Assembly (NCBI GenBank): GCA_028753945.1
Contig: JAPNXP010000005.1
Location: forward strand, 4,402,001-4,466,000
Source: Hexactinellida sp. DTS-2022
Taxonomy: Eukaryota; Porifera; Hexactinellida
Reading direction: 5' to 3'
Length of the DNA stretch: 64,000 bases
Positions 22,434 through 32,150 of the stretch are shown here, one piece after another. The notes under the pieces are model-generated. The model was not told where the DNA came from, ran no database searches, and saw only the letters and a list, made by a program, of their open reading frames with translations. Positions within the stretch are counted from its first letter, which is position 1. Each line of letters starts with the position of its first letter. The position numbers were made by a program, and so were the translations under genes.

Positions 22434-23043
22434 ATGAGTAAGCTTAGATCCTGTAGCTCTATCGATGTATTCAGGGAGAGGAATTTGAGAACCTTCAAAA
22501 CTTTGTGTAACATGAAAGGCTTTGTCGATAGAAATACATTCTTTGATACGTGCGATTCCAGCATCGATTACTAGATGGTAAGCAGTAATTGAGTCCTCTG
22601 TTGAGTGAAAAGTAGTCTTGATATTCCGGGCTCTTCGTCAGGAACCTAATGACATCATCAAAATTCTTGATGGTGTTCTTTTCCATATAAGGAACAAGTT
22701 GATCTAATTGGAAAACACGCACTTTTGGTGGCTTGCGCGCGCGTGGTTGGATGGGAACTACTGCCTGGCTTTTAGGGATTGAGATTGGGTGGATCGTTGG
22801 AATAGGATTTAGAGAAAAGGGAACTAATCGGGTTCTAGTTTCGTTTACTTTAATGTATTGGGCCTCAAAGTGATCAGCACAAACCCGCGAATTAGCAGTT
22901 ATTTCATAATCTGGCCGATTTAAGAATAAAATCCATTTGGTACGAAGCTCATTTAGCGATGTAGAAGGAAATCTAAAGCGTGGACTTGTAGGACCATTTA
23001 GGTAACCAGATTTACATCCAACCACTGAGCACTTTTCAGGCAT
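22434..23043 (-). CDS. THAP zinc-finger N-terminus of the P-type transposase
   Basis: ATG at 23043. THAP C2CH module: C5, C10, C55, H58 (MPEKCSVVGC, SRVCADHFE) with W37 between, then a proline-rich linker and ARKPPKVRVFQLDQL. THAP fingers bind the element's own ends. The coding frame runs to about 22616, where one base too many shifts it. The next frame continues (TEDSITAYHLVIDAG…) into the catalytic part at 22433. So this is one protein of roughly 850 residues broken by a single frameshift. Confidence 0.88.
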
Positions 23044-23373
23044 ATGCTAAATAGAGAAAAAATAATTATAGGTAAAAGAAAGAAGTATGATTATATTAGA
23101 GGTCTGCGCTGGTCGAAATTCGGTCCCAATCCCCCGCATATGCTAATAACCCGCCCCGCGCAGTGCAATGGAATAGAATGCATACAAAAATCAATATATA
23201 CATGTATAATAATTGATTCAGACTTAAAAAAGTATATATACTTAACATAAAAACAGATTATGGTTGCATAAGATAATGGCCTGCTATTTTATGTTTCATT
23301 TCGGGAACTTAGCAGGCCGTGTATTTAGTAGGCCATGGGTTGACTGAATAAAACTAAAAGAAATAAAGAAAAA

Positions 23374-25743
23374 TTAATTCTTGAATTTAGTAAGCTTACT
23401 ATTATCACGCTTCAATACTAGTACATTATAATTCTTAACTCTATTAGATAATAAACAGTTGGAAACAGTGAGAAAAAGTTTTCGTAGAATGTCCCACCGC
23501 GATACATTGCATTCACATACGAATCTCCAAAGTGTGCTATGCTCTAGTTCCATAGTGGCCCATGCCAGTTGAACGAGTTTTGTACGGGAAGAGCAGGAGT
23601 AAAAGTTGTCAAATTGTTCCCTATGACTGTCAATTTTGCTAAATATATCAAAATGACCTTAATGCATTCAAGAACATGGCTCGATGGATATTTGAGAGAA
23701 CCCCTATCTAACAATTCTATGAGCATAGACTGACTGCCCATGTCATCATTCACTTGTAATGATTTTTCAGTACACAGAAATTTCCTGCACAATTTACAAT
23801 TACTAGATTTTTTGAGATAAGAAAATACAGCATAGCCCGCGACAAACGCGAGGCACTCAACTTGAGATGCTGCCATTTCCGGAAGGCTGATTTCATTTAA
23901 GGTTGACAAATAGGAATCTACATCAAAACTAGCAGCATGTTCATCGTCATTTGAGTGAAAAAATGTACTTAAATACTCTAAGAGACTGGTAGGTTTCTCA
24001 ATAGTATCAGATTCTCTTCTGATCTGAAACAATTTTAGAATATTAGAAAGCTGAAGCCGGCGCTCAGGCTCCAGGATTTGACAATATGAAATGTGATACT
24101 GTGAACCTGACATTTTCCGGTACAAACCAATATGGTGTTCTAAAGCATCGTTTTGTATCCTTGATGTCAGAAGGTATTTGAAACCATATTTTGTACAAAT
24201 CAATTCGAGTAGTAAAGGTAATGCCTTGCAGGTATGTATAAAACTTTTAAAAGTTTGAGGAGATAATTTTCCTTTCGCTGTAGGAAGAGCTCTCCAGCAC
24301 TCTAACCAAGACACAAAGTTTTTGAGAAACAATAATCGCGAGTCCTTCAAACATAAGGGTGCAGACATTTCCTCATTAAAACGAATATTATTCCCTACCC
24401 AGTTCACATTAAACATTTTCCAAACATCATTGATTAATTTCAAAAATTCAACAGTTTGGGTTTTGTCTACAATATTCTTTTCCAAGTTATATGCTAACAG
24501 TCCGGCTGATGTTGATTCGTGAAAAACCCTAAGTGCTAAATTGACATTTTGTCTTTCCAGGCTAGATGGCCAACAGGCTTTTGATGTTAATCTGGGAGCA
24601 CGCTTGAATAAATTGCACTTATCCGAATTGAATACAGTTCTTATGTCCTGGAAGGCTGAATAGCAGATGGTAGGGTACATAGAATTAGAAAATGAACTGG
24701 TATCGATACCAAGTTCTGATGTATTGATGGAAACTCTGAGGTTATTAGGAGGTATATTTTCGGTATGTGTGTAGTCATGTGGCTTGCATTCAGTAAATTT
24801 TGGGAAGATAAAGACCTTTTCGTAGTCTTTTAAATTGAGCCAATTGTTCCTAACAGACTTAATAATATGCACAATGTCAAAGAATAAAATTAGATCTCTG
24901 ATTGGATCACATGGATGTTTTACTATGGGCATCAGAGATTTTTGGTCTGCTGAAAAAAGTTTAAATAAACTAACATTTAGTGGGTAGTTATCAGTGCATA
25001 TTGCGTCAACATATATATTACATCTTTCGATATCAGCGATAGTTTTTGTAACAATGGGAAAAAGAGCCGTAGCAGAGCTAGAACCGAGAGGGACTAGACG
25101 TACAATTGTGGAAAATTTTGTCATACAACTAGATACCATCATAGAAAACACAGTTGTAGGTGGATCTTCCGGATGGTCAATAGAGCCTATTATTTTACCA
25201 CCTTTATAGCTGGCATCACTACGTATGTGTACGTCGTCCATTTGAAGTATGACGTGTCGCTCGCTGTCATTAAATGAGGATGAAAACTCTTTAAGAACAT
25301 TTAGATAATCGCTATCTAAACCGACAGAATTTTGTATTTTGAGGATATTACGCTCATGTGGTAGAGTTAAACAATTCGAAGATTGAATAAGACGGTAACA
25401 AGCTGGTGAAATACCATGAACCTTAAGGGAAAAAACCTGAGTTAAAACACTATATCGGCGCCCAAATTTGGAAACTTTCAAAGATTTCAATTGGTCAAGT
25501 AAAATGAAACCCTATTTTTGATGAATTAAATAGGTTATCATTTATAGCTTCGTCGGCAGCGAAATCTAAATCATCATGATCTAGTAATTTAATAACGTGT
25601 TCCAAATTACTAATGGCATTTTCTAGGCAGGTTGTAACAGTGGGTTGTGGTGTTTCTGAACTTTGATTAATCTTAGGCCTAGGTAAACAATCTATTTCTA
25701 ATAACAGGGTCTCAATTTGACGGATGTCACAAACTTGCTTCAT
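23374..25743 (-). pseudogene. P-type gene A: transposase body
   Basis: A long frame (25490-23544) carries QMDDVHIR (D85/D86), AICTDNYPLN (D167), LILFFDIVHIIKSVRNNWLN and NDALEHHIGLYRKMSGS, the P-type catalytic signature. The frame upstream (25743-25495) joins after one shift near 25505. Downstream, the protein continues in another frame past about 23590 to a stop at 23374 (WDILRKLFLTVSN… VKNYNVLVLKRDN), matching gene B's tail. It ends only 39 bp from the inverted repeat of the 20245-23335 transposon, which therefore inserted in its 3' flank. About 60% like gene B by eye. Upstream exons at 25750-26210 and 26619-26755. Confidence 0.85.
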
Positions 25744-25749
25744 GGAAAG

Positions 25750-26210
25750 ATTTATTTGATATTTTTGTTGATGAAAGGCCGTGATATATAAATCAGATTT
25801 TATCGTAAGCGATGCTTCAATATGAGGTTGACTATCCTTAACTAGGATCTTAAGGAAAATTTAAATCCGGTATATGACTAGTCCAACCATTGGAGAGGTC
25901 AATGTACGACAATTTATCAATAATATCAGCAATTAACGAAATTGAAAACTTAGCTGTTGTGGTTGCACTCTCTTCTCTGCTTAGTTTGATTGCCGTTTCA
26001 GTCAGGGTTACTTCTTTCTGTTCTCTTGAGAATCTCCTCGGTCTTTCATTGGTGTCAGAGAGGTAGCTGGGACAGTTTGGGAAAATGCATGGTATCGCAG
26101 ACTTAGATACGGCATATTTTTGGCGAGGTACATCAACATATTTACTTCCATCAAAATATCTTATTGATTTTTCGATATCTTCCTCTTTAAAGTGGAGTAT
26201 GCATATCTAG
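25750..26210 (-). pseudogene. P-type gene A: second half of a THAP finger and linker
   Basis: Begins right after a ctag acceptor with ICILHFKEEDIEKSI (the C-x2-H half of a THAP finger). It continues SAIPCIFPNCPSYLSDTNER, which aligns with SNIFPNCPSYLTDAADR in gene B (near 34400-34430). One frameshift near 25865. It links by frame and order to the body at 25743. Confidence 0.75.
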
Positions 26211-26618
26211 ATGTATACAAAAATACAGTTGAAGTGGAAACTTGTTAATCAATTATTACCTACACGGTTTTAAATAATTAAATAAGGTGTATTTGAGGTC
26301 AAACTAAGGAAATTTAAATAACGAGGTTCAGATTGCATAATCAACACTTGTACTTTTAATTAATTAAATTATGAGAATCTTATATAGAGCTGAGCTCTAG
26401 TAGAGTTCAGATTTTCCCATACTAAAAGCCCAGGCTTACTTTATAAAGGTCAATTTCAAACTCTGGGAAAAACTGACCTTTCTCAGTGCCTGAATACACA
26501 TACTGAAAAACTGAACTCTACTAGAGCTGAGCTCTATATAAGTTATTTGTTAAATTATTATAGTAACTGAATCAGAGTTTCGTTGAAAATTCATTATTTT
26601 AATGTAAGAATTACTAAC
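26211..26618. other. Intron of gene A with a MITE
   Basis: Donor-like GTTAGT at 26613-26618 and acceptor ctag at 26211-26214 (minus strand). The intron holds a 164-bp inverted-repeat element at 26379-26542. Confidence 0.6.
26379..26542. repeat. MITE in the intron of gene A
   Basis: CTTATATAGAGCTGAGCTCT at the left and its mirror at the right. The perfect inverted arms are about 32 bp (through TAGTAGAGTTCAG). The interior also pairs around TAAAGGTCA / TGACCTTT. Very well-preserved arms suggest recent insertion. Confidence 0.8.
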
Positions 26619-26755
26619 CCTTGGAATCTTGTTGTTTGGTAGTCTTCTCTGGGTCTGGGAATAGCCTTGAACCATTTTCCCGAAGATCCTCATCTTTTAG
26701 GAAATTAAAAATTTTCGTGAAATCTTCTCCTCTGTAATTGGAGGTACAGCCGGGG
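26619..26755 (-). pseudogene. P-type gene A: first half of a THAP finger
   Basis: Minus-strand frame PGCTSNYRGEDFTKIFNFLKD then a GT donor. It aligns with gene B's PGCKSNYSDKDEYDLFSLFP (35451-35559). The upstream cysteine and start are cut off at 26755, where the inverted-repeat element 26756-30926 begins. Confidence 0.75.
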
Positions 26756-26827
26756 GCCAGTCAACTCGTCCCAAAAACCAACTTGTACCAAGTTTTTTGG
26801 TCGACTCGTACCTATTTTTACTGTGCC

Positions 26828-26990
26828 GACTATACTATAGTATAGTGGCCCAGTTCTAATCTTACTTCCTTTAATATTATTACTGTGCCGACTATACTAT
26901 AGTATAGTGGCCCAGGACTAATCTTACTGCCTTGGATATTATTACTGTGCCGACTATACTATAGTATAGTGGCCCAGTATTGGAATCACT
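26828..26990. repeat. ~60-bp tandem units around an 18-bp perfect palindrome
   Basis: Three copies of ACTGTGCCGACTATACTAT followed by AGTATAGTGGCCCAG (near 26830, 26883, 26945). The core ACTATACTATAGTATAGT is palindromic. Two further copies occur at about 28385 and 28447, at the junctions of the larger units. Confidence 0.8.
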
Positions 26991-27098
26991 GCCTTGGTAT
27001 ATTTTTTATCCGTATCCTCTCCACAAAACAGAGTTATATTTACTAAGAACTGGAATTTTCAGGACAGGTGTCTCATGGGTTACAGATGTGCACCTGGG

Positions 27099-27283
27099 CA
27101 AGCTTTCATCCAGGAAAAATTTTCCGCGCGCCTAGATAAAGATTGAGCTCACTCACACGCGCCTAAAATGCTCAATTTGTATTACGTCTATGGGAGCATC
27201 TCTCGATTTTCGCGCGCCTAGAAAACTTTTCTTTTGAAATTACGCGCCTGAAGGCGCGTCGCATATGCCTAGATGAAACCCTG
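27099..27283. repeat. hAT-like MITE inside the 4.2-kb element
   Basis: Ends CAAGCTTTCATCC and GATGAAACCCTG, flanked by CACCTGGG / TACCTGGG. The sister unit at about 28597 reads GTGCACCTGGGGTCACG without interruption, which is the empty site. Confidence 0.9.
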
Positions 27284-28267
27284 TACCTGGGGTCACGATT
27301 TTTTATTACATTTTTTTGGACACATTTTTGCACCTGTTTAATATTGAAACTGGAACAATAAATAGTACCCGAAAATTAAACTTATATGCATTCGATAGAG
27401 AATTAAATTCTACACCTTTTCACAGTGCACGAATTATAAAATTGTACTTAGTTTGTGCCACATATGAGTTGCAAGTTTCCTTTGTTTACTAACACTTCAG
27501 TTCAATTGAAAGTGTTAAATCTAATTCTATTGTTTCAACTCGTTATTATTATATTGATTCAACTTGTGAGATCGAGTAGGCTTCTATTTTCTAATTTAAA
27601 CCTAAGATTTTACATTCCACAACAACGACAGATTAAGTGATTATATTTATTTCTGCGAGAATATTCTTGCACTGTTAATAGACTGACGTAATTAATTATA
27701 ATTAATTCAGTCAGTATATGACTTATATAGATGCTTCCAATTTGTGTATTAGGGGTTATCGAGTGTGCGGAATTGAAATTTGATAGCCAAATTAATTAAT
27801 TAATTATTTATGACAAAATAATTAAACTTAATAAATATAAGTTGACATTGAAATTGGTGTTAAATTATAAATAATTATTTATACTAATTAATTAAATATC
27901 ATAAATCTCAGAGATCATAGAAGATAGAAACAAACATTCAATTTATCAATTGGTCCTTATGGCACGTGCCACCAATACAAGTGGGTCTTGACACCTTGAG
28001 GTGATGATGACATTGCTAAAAAAATGTGTTTTTACAATTTTGTTAATTCGATGTTTAAAATGGGTTAGTTGATGTTGGGTGATGACTCAACACTCACATA
28101 AAAATGCTGAGTCATCAGCTATTATATTCGACTCATACTTGAATATCTCTAAAATGAAGTGAACTAAATCGAAACTTCCACCACTCTAAGGGTCGATGCC
28201 TTCTGTAACACCTTTTTGAAATAATTTAACACCTTCATAGTGGTGATGACAATGCGGAAAAAAAAAA

Positions 28268-28381
28268 TCCAAAATTGCAGCCTGTGCCGACAGCATGTTC
28301 CTTTGGAGGCACTATCAATAAACCACCACCAAAATATAGTGCCACCAAAGGAACATGCGTCGGCACAGGCTGCAAATTTGG
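28268..28381. repeat. Long hairpin, copy 1 (miRNA/hpRNA-like fold)
   Basis: A left arm of about 47 bp (CCAAAATTGCAGCCTGTGCC…GGAGGCACTAT) pairs with the right arm (ATAGTGCCACC…GGCACAGGCTGCAAATTTGG) with few mismatches and a loop of about 18 nt. Copies at 29588-29701 and 30400-30510. Confidence 0.8.
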
Positions 28382-29587
28382 ATTTTTTTATTACTGTGCC
28401 GACTATACTATAGTATAGAGGTCCAGTTCTAATCTTACTGCCTTGGTTATTACTGTGCCGACTATACTATAGTATAGTGGCCCAGTATTGGTCTTAGTGC
28501 TGTGGTTAGTTTTCCTTCCGTATCCTCTCCACTGAACAGAGTTTAATTAAATAAGAACCCAAAATTTCAGGATTTGTGTATCATGGGTTACAGATGTGCA
28601 CCTGGGGTCACGATTTTTGATTAAATTTCTTTGGACACATTATTGCACCTGTTTAATTTTAGAAAAAGAACAATAAATAGTGCGCGTATATTTAATTTAT
28701 ATGCATTCGATAGAGAATTAAATTCTACACCTTTTCATAGTGCACAAATTTTTAAATTGGGTTTCGTTTGTGCCATAATTGAGTTGCAAGTTTCCTTTGT
28801 TTACTAACACTTCAATTCTATTGAAAGTGTTAAATATAATTCTATTGTTTCAACTCGTTATTATTATATTGATTCAACTTGTGAGATCGAGTAGGCTTCT
28901 ATTTTCCAATTGAAAAAAAAGATTATGTATTTCACAACAACGACAGATTATGTGATTATATTTATTTCTGCTTAGAATATTCTTGCACAATGGATACATG
29001 ACATATTTATTTATAATTAATTTGCTCTGTATTTAAATTATAGAGACGGTTCCAATTAGATTATTGGGGTTATCGAGAGTGCGGAATTGAAATTTGATAA
29101 CCAAATTAATTAATTAATTATTCATGACAAAATAATTTAACTTAATAATTGTAAGTTGACATTGAAATTGGTGTTAAATTATAAATAATATTAATTATTA
29201 TTTATACAAATTAATTAAATATCATAAATCTCAGAAATCAAATAAGATAGAAACAAACTTCCAATTTATCAATTGATCCTTATGCCAGGTAACAGCTCTA
29301 CAAATGGGTTTTGACACCTTGAGGTGATGATGACATCGTCAAAAAATGTGTTTTTACAATTTTGTTAATTCGATATTTAAAATGGGTTAGTTGATGTTGG
29401 GTGATGACCCAACACTCACAAAAAAAATGCTGGGTCATCAGCTATTATAATCTACTCAAACTAGAATATCTCTAAAATTAAGTGATCTAAATGGAAACTT
29501 CCACCACTCTAAAGGTCGATGCCTTCTGTAACATCTTTTTGAAATAATTTAACACCATCATAGTGATGATGACATGGCGAAAAAAAA

Positions 29588-29701
29588 TCCAAAATTGCAG
29601 CTGTGCCGACAGCATGTTTCATTGGAGGCACTATCAATAAGCCACCACCAAAATATAGTGCCACCAAATGAACATGCGTCGGCACAGGCTGCAATTTTGG
29701 A
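29588..29701. repeat. Long hairpin, copy 2
   Basis: Same hairpin as 28268-28381 with small changes in both arms. Followed by a TTA-repeat. Confidence 0.8.
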
Positions 29702-30399
29702 TTATTATTATTATTATTATTTTTTATTTTATTTCTCCGTAGCAGGTGCCCTGGCCACACCTGTATATATTGACGGCTGAAACTTGGCATGTAGTTGCGG
29801 AGGGACCGTCTAATTTGCACCTGGGGTTACGAATTTTATTAAGAAATTTTTGACACATCTTTAACACCTTTCAAAATTTGTCTGGTCCATGACTCAAAAT
29901 ATGTTTTGCTAAACCCCCAAATTTTATTTCATATTTGGATTCACCTTAAAATTCTGCGTCTGCTGGGAGAAGAAATTTTTAAAAAATGTGTTTAATTTCT
30001 GCCATAAATGAGGTTTTAAATTTCTTTGTTTACTCACACTTCAATTTCAGTAAAACTGTGAAATCTAATTCCATTGTTTCAACTTGTGATAAATATATTG
30101 ATTCAACTTATAAATTCCAGCTGGCTTCTATTTAATTGTAGTATTACTAGACAATGGATAAAATAAAATAATATAATATAAGGAATTTGTTGACTCAACT
30201 CAACCAACCGTGGATAACATTGCTAAAATACATTACTAATAATATATTTTATTATCAATACAAAATGAATGAATGGCATTAAACTCTAGATGGTTTATGA
30301 TAGAAACAAACTTCAAATTCAACAATCGTTCCTTGTGACTCCGACCAATTATCAAATGGTTCTTCACACCTTGGGCGTTGATGACTTGGCGAAAAAAAA

Positions 30400-30510
30400 T
30401 CCAAAATTGCAGCCTGCGCCGACAGCATGTTCCTTTGGAGGCACTATCAATAAACCACCAACAAAATATAGTGCCACCAAAGGATCATGCGTCGGCACAG
30501 GCTGCAATTT
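30400..30510. repeat. Long hairpin, copy 3
   Basis: Same hairpin as 28268-28381; arms a little more diverged (GCGCC for GTGCC, GGATCATGC for GGAACATGC). Confidence 0.8.
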
Positions 30511-30926
30511 TTTTGGTCAACTCGTACATATTTTATCTCGTACTAAATACCAACTTGTCCTTTTGCGTCAGGGACCAGTCAACTTGTCCCAATTTTTTTT
30601 GTCGACTCGTACCTATTTTTTTAGTCGGCTCGTACTATTTTATCTTGTACCAAATACCAACTTGTCAATGGTTTTTGAGCTATGAATGGAATTAATAAAT
30701 GACACAAATTTGTTGATTTTGAAGGTGTTATGTCCTTCCAAACTTCCTGTTCTATTGTACATAGTTACACTTTCAAAAAATTACCCTGTAAATTAGAAAC
30801 TATTTGATATTTGGGGCGAGTTGACTTAGGACGAGTTAGTATTTGGGACGAGTTGACTTAGGACGAGTTGGTATTTGGGACAAGTTAGTATGTAGTACAA
30901 GTTGTAATAGGTACAAGTTGACTGGC

Positions 30927-31209
30927 AATCGGCACTGCTCCCTCTTTCAGCATAGGACGATTTCTTGGCATCTCTCGATAACTCCCGTCTCCATTCGGGA
31001 CTCTATGCATATACGTATTCGATATCTTCCTCTCTAAAATGCTTCGAGCATACATACACGACTTTCAGCTCATCAACATCTTCTCTGTGTAGAGCTCGCA
31101 GCCAAGCGTGTTTCAGTTCATCTGGCTCAAGTGGCATCTTGAAAACTGGAATTCTGTCATTCGGGTCGTAATTGCTCCTGCAGCCTGGGGCAGAACAATT
31201 GTTCGGCAT
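30927..31209 (-). pseudogene. Complete THAP domain, probably the 5' exon of gene A or a separate THAP gene
   Basis: ATG at 31209. MPNNCSAPGCRSNYDPND… VYVCSKHFREEDIEY gives the C-x4-C … C-x2-H pattern. After a one-base shift near 31010 the frame continues HRVPNGDGSYREMPRN and LKEGAVPIAS, the usual THAP tail, up to the edge of the 4.2-kb element. Since gene A's own THAP half begins at the other edge, the original gene may have had two THAP fingers in tandem. A separate gene cannot be excluded. Confidence 0.7.
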
Positions 31210-31645
31210 TCGAAAATATTAGCAGCTAGCAAAATTTAGATAACAGGAATGTTAGAAAGATGCGCAAATAAAGGAGAAATAGAATATAAGTAAAGTTATC
31301 TAAAAATCTATCAAAACATCTATTACTCAATTGTATTAATACATAATAGTCTAATTTAATACATTATGGGTGATTAATAATTATATCGGCTAACGCATCC
31401 CTGGTCCAAAATCCACAAGTTACTCTTAGGCATTATGTATAGTAGGCTATGGTTTAGTGTTATCTTTATTTAAAACCATGGCATTATAATTGCGAACCCT
31501 CTTTGATAATATAATGTTTGACCAAGTTAAACACAATTTCTTTAATATATCCCAATTCCAAACACCACACAAACACCAATCTTTCCAGACATCACTGTAT
31601 CTCTCTGCAATAAAGTTCATAGAGATACTCATCAACAGGCTACGG

Positions 31646-31789
31646 CAGTGGTTCTCAACCTGGGGTCCGCGACCCAAAAGGGGTCCGCGGACATCTTGGG
31701 GTTTATATTACGGTTAATGGCAGGGGGTCCGCGATCTCCTTAAATTGGACATAGGGGGTCCGCGGGTGAAAAAAGGTTGAGAACCACTG
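31646..31789. repeat. hAT MITE in gene B, perfect 8-bp duplication GGCTACGG
   Basis: Ends CAGTGGTTCTCAACC / GGTTGAGAACCACTG, flanked by GGCTACGG at 31638-31645 and 31790-31797. The interior has GGGGTCCGCG repeats. It splits the last coding part of the P-type gene B. Confidence 0.93.
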
Positions 31790-32003
31790 GGCTACGGGAT
31801 GGTCCAAGATAGAATTCCTTAATTGAAGATTCACAGTTGTCAATTATGAGGAAGGTTTCATATAATATGCAAACACATTTTACCACATAACGAGAAGGAT
31901 ATTTAAGAGAGCCCCTATCCACTAAATCAATCAAAGTTTATTGGGAGCCAACGTCATTGTTAACTTCCAGGAGTTTATCTGATGTTAAAAGATGATGGCA
32001 AGA

Positions 32004-32150
32004 CAGGGCCGTAGCCACTGGTCAGGTTGGTCAGGTTTCAACCTGACCACTTTTAGTTGGTTGGACAGGTTAACCTGAACCCTTGGCCCTGTTGGTACTG
32101 TATCCAGCCCGGTCTAACCTGACCACTTTTAATTGTTGGCTACGGCACTG
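32004..32150. repeat. MITE with 5-bp duplication CAAGA in gene B
   Basis: Ends CAGGGCCGTAGCCA and TGGCTACGGCACTG. CAAGA lies on both sides (31999-32003, 32151-32155). Removing the element and one CAAGA restores the coding run NGCLSCHHLL, matched by SNCKLCRKFL in gene A, which confirms a 5-bp duplication. Confidence 0.9.

Larger units (their letters stand above)
20245..23335 (-). mobile_element. P-type DNA transposon, nearly intact
   Basis: Inverted ends TGGCCTACTAAATACACGGC at 20245 and its mirror ending at 23335. They extend about 40 bp, with a second inverted motif (AATAGCAGGCCA) just inside. Between them is one minus-strand gene with a THAP domain and a P-type transposase. Length 3.09 kb. 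I could not confirm an 8-bp target duplication. Apart from one frameshift (near 22616) the gene looks whole, so the insertion is young compared with the other elements here. Confidence 0.88.
26756..30926. mobile_element. 4.2-kb non-coding inverted-repeat element with internal tandem units
   Basis: Ends GCCAGTCAACTCGTCC and GGTACAAGTTGACTGGC (inverted). Beside both ends are clusters of GACTCGTACC / GACGAGTTG-type short repeats. The interior is two long direct repeats of about 1.4 kb (26960-28380, 28450-29700) and a shorter third (29800-30510). Each ends in a long hairpin. THAP-coding sequence lies on both outer sides (26755 and 30927-31209), so it has interrupted or abutted gene A. No transposase; no clear target duplication; superfamily unknown. 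Confidence 0.75.

Noticed and set aside
23336-23343. Exact 8-bp target duplication for the P-type element 20245-23335
   Set aside because: GTGGTCTA on the left and TGGGTTGA on the right agree only partly; not claimed.
26828-30510. CRISPR-like array of regularly spaced palindromes
   Set aside because: Eukaryotic context, units of 60 bp and 1.4 kb, and no spacer diversity; these are tandem repeats within a transposable element.
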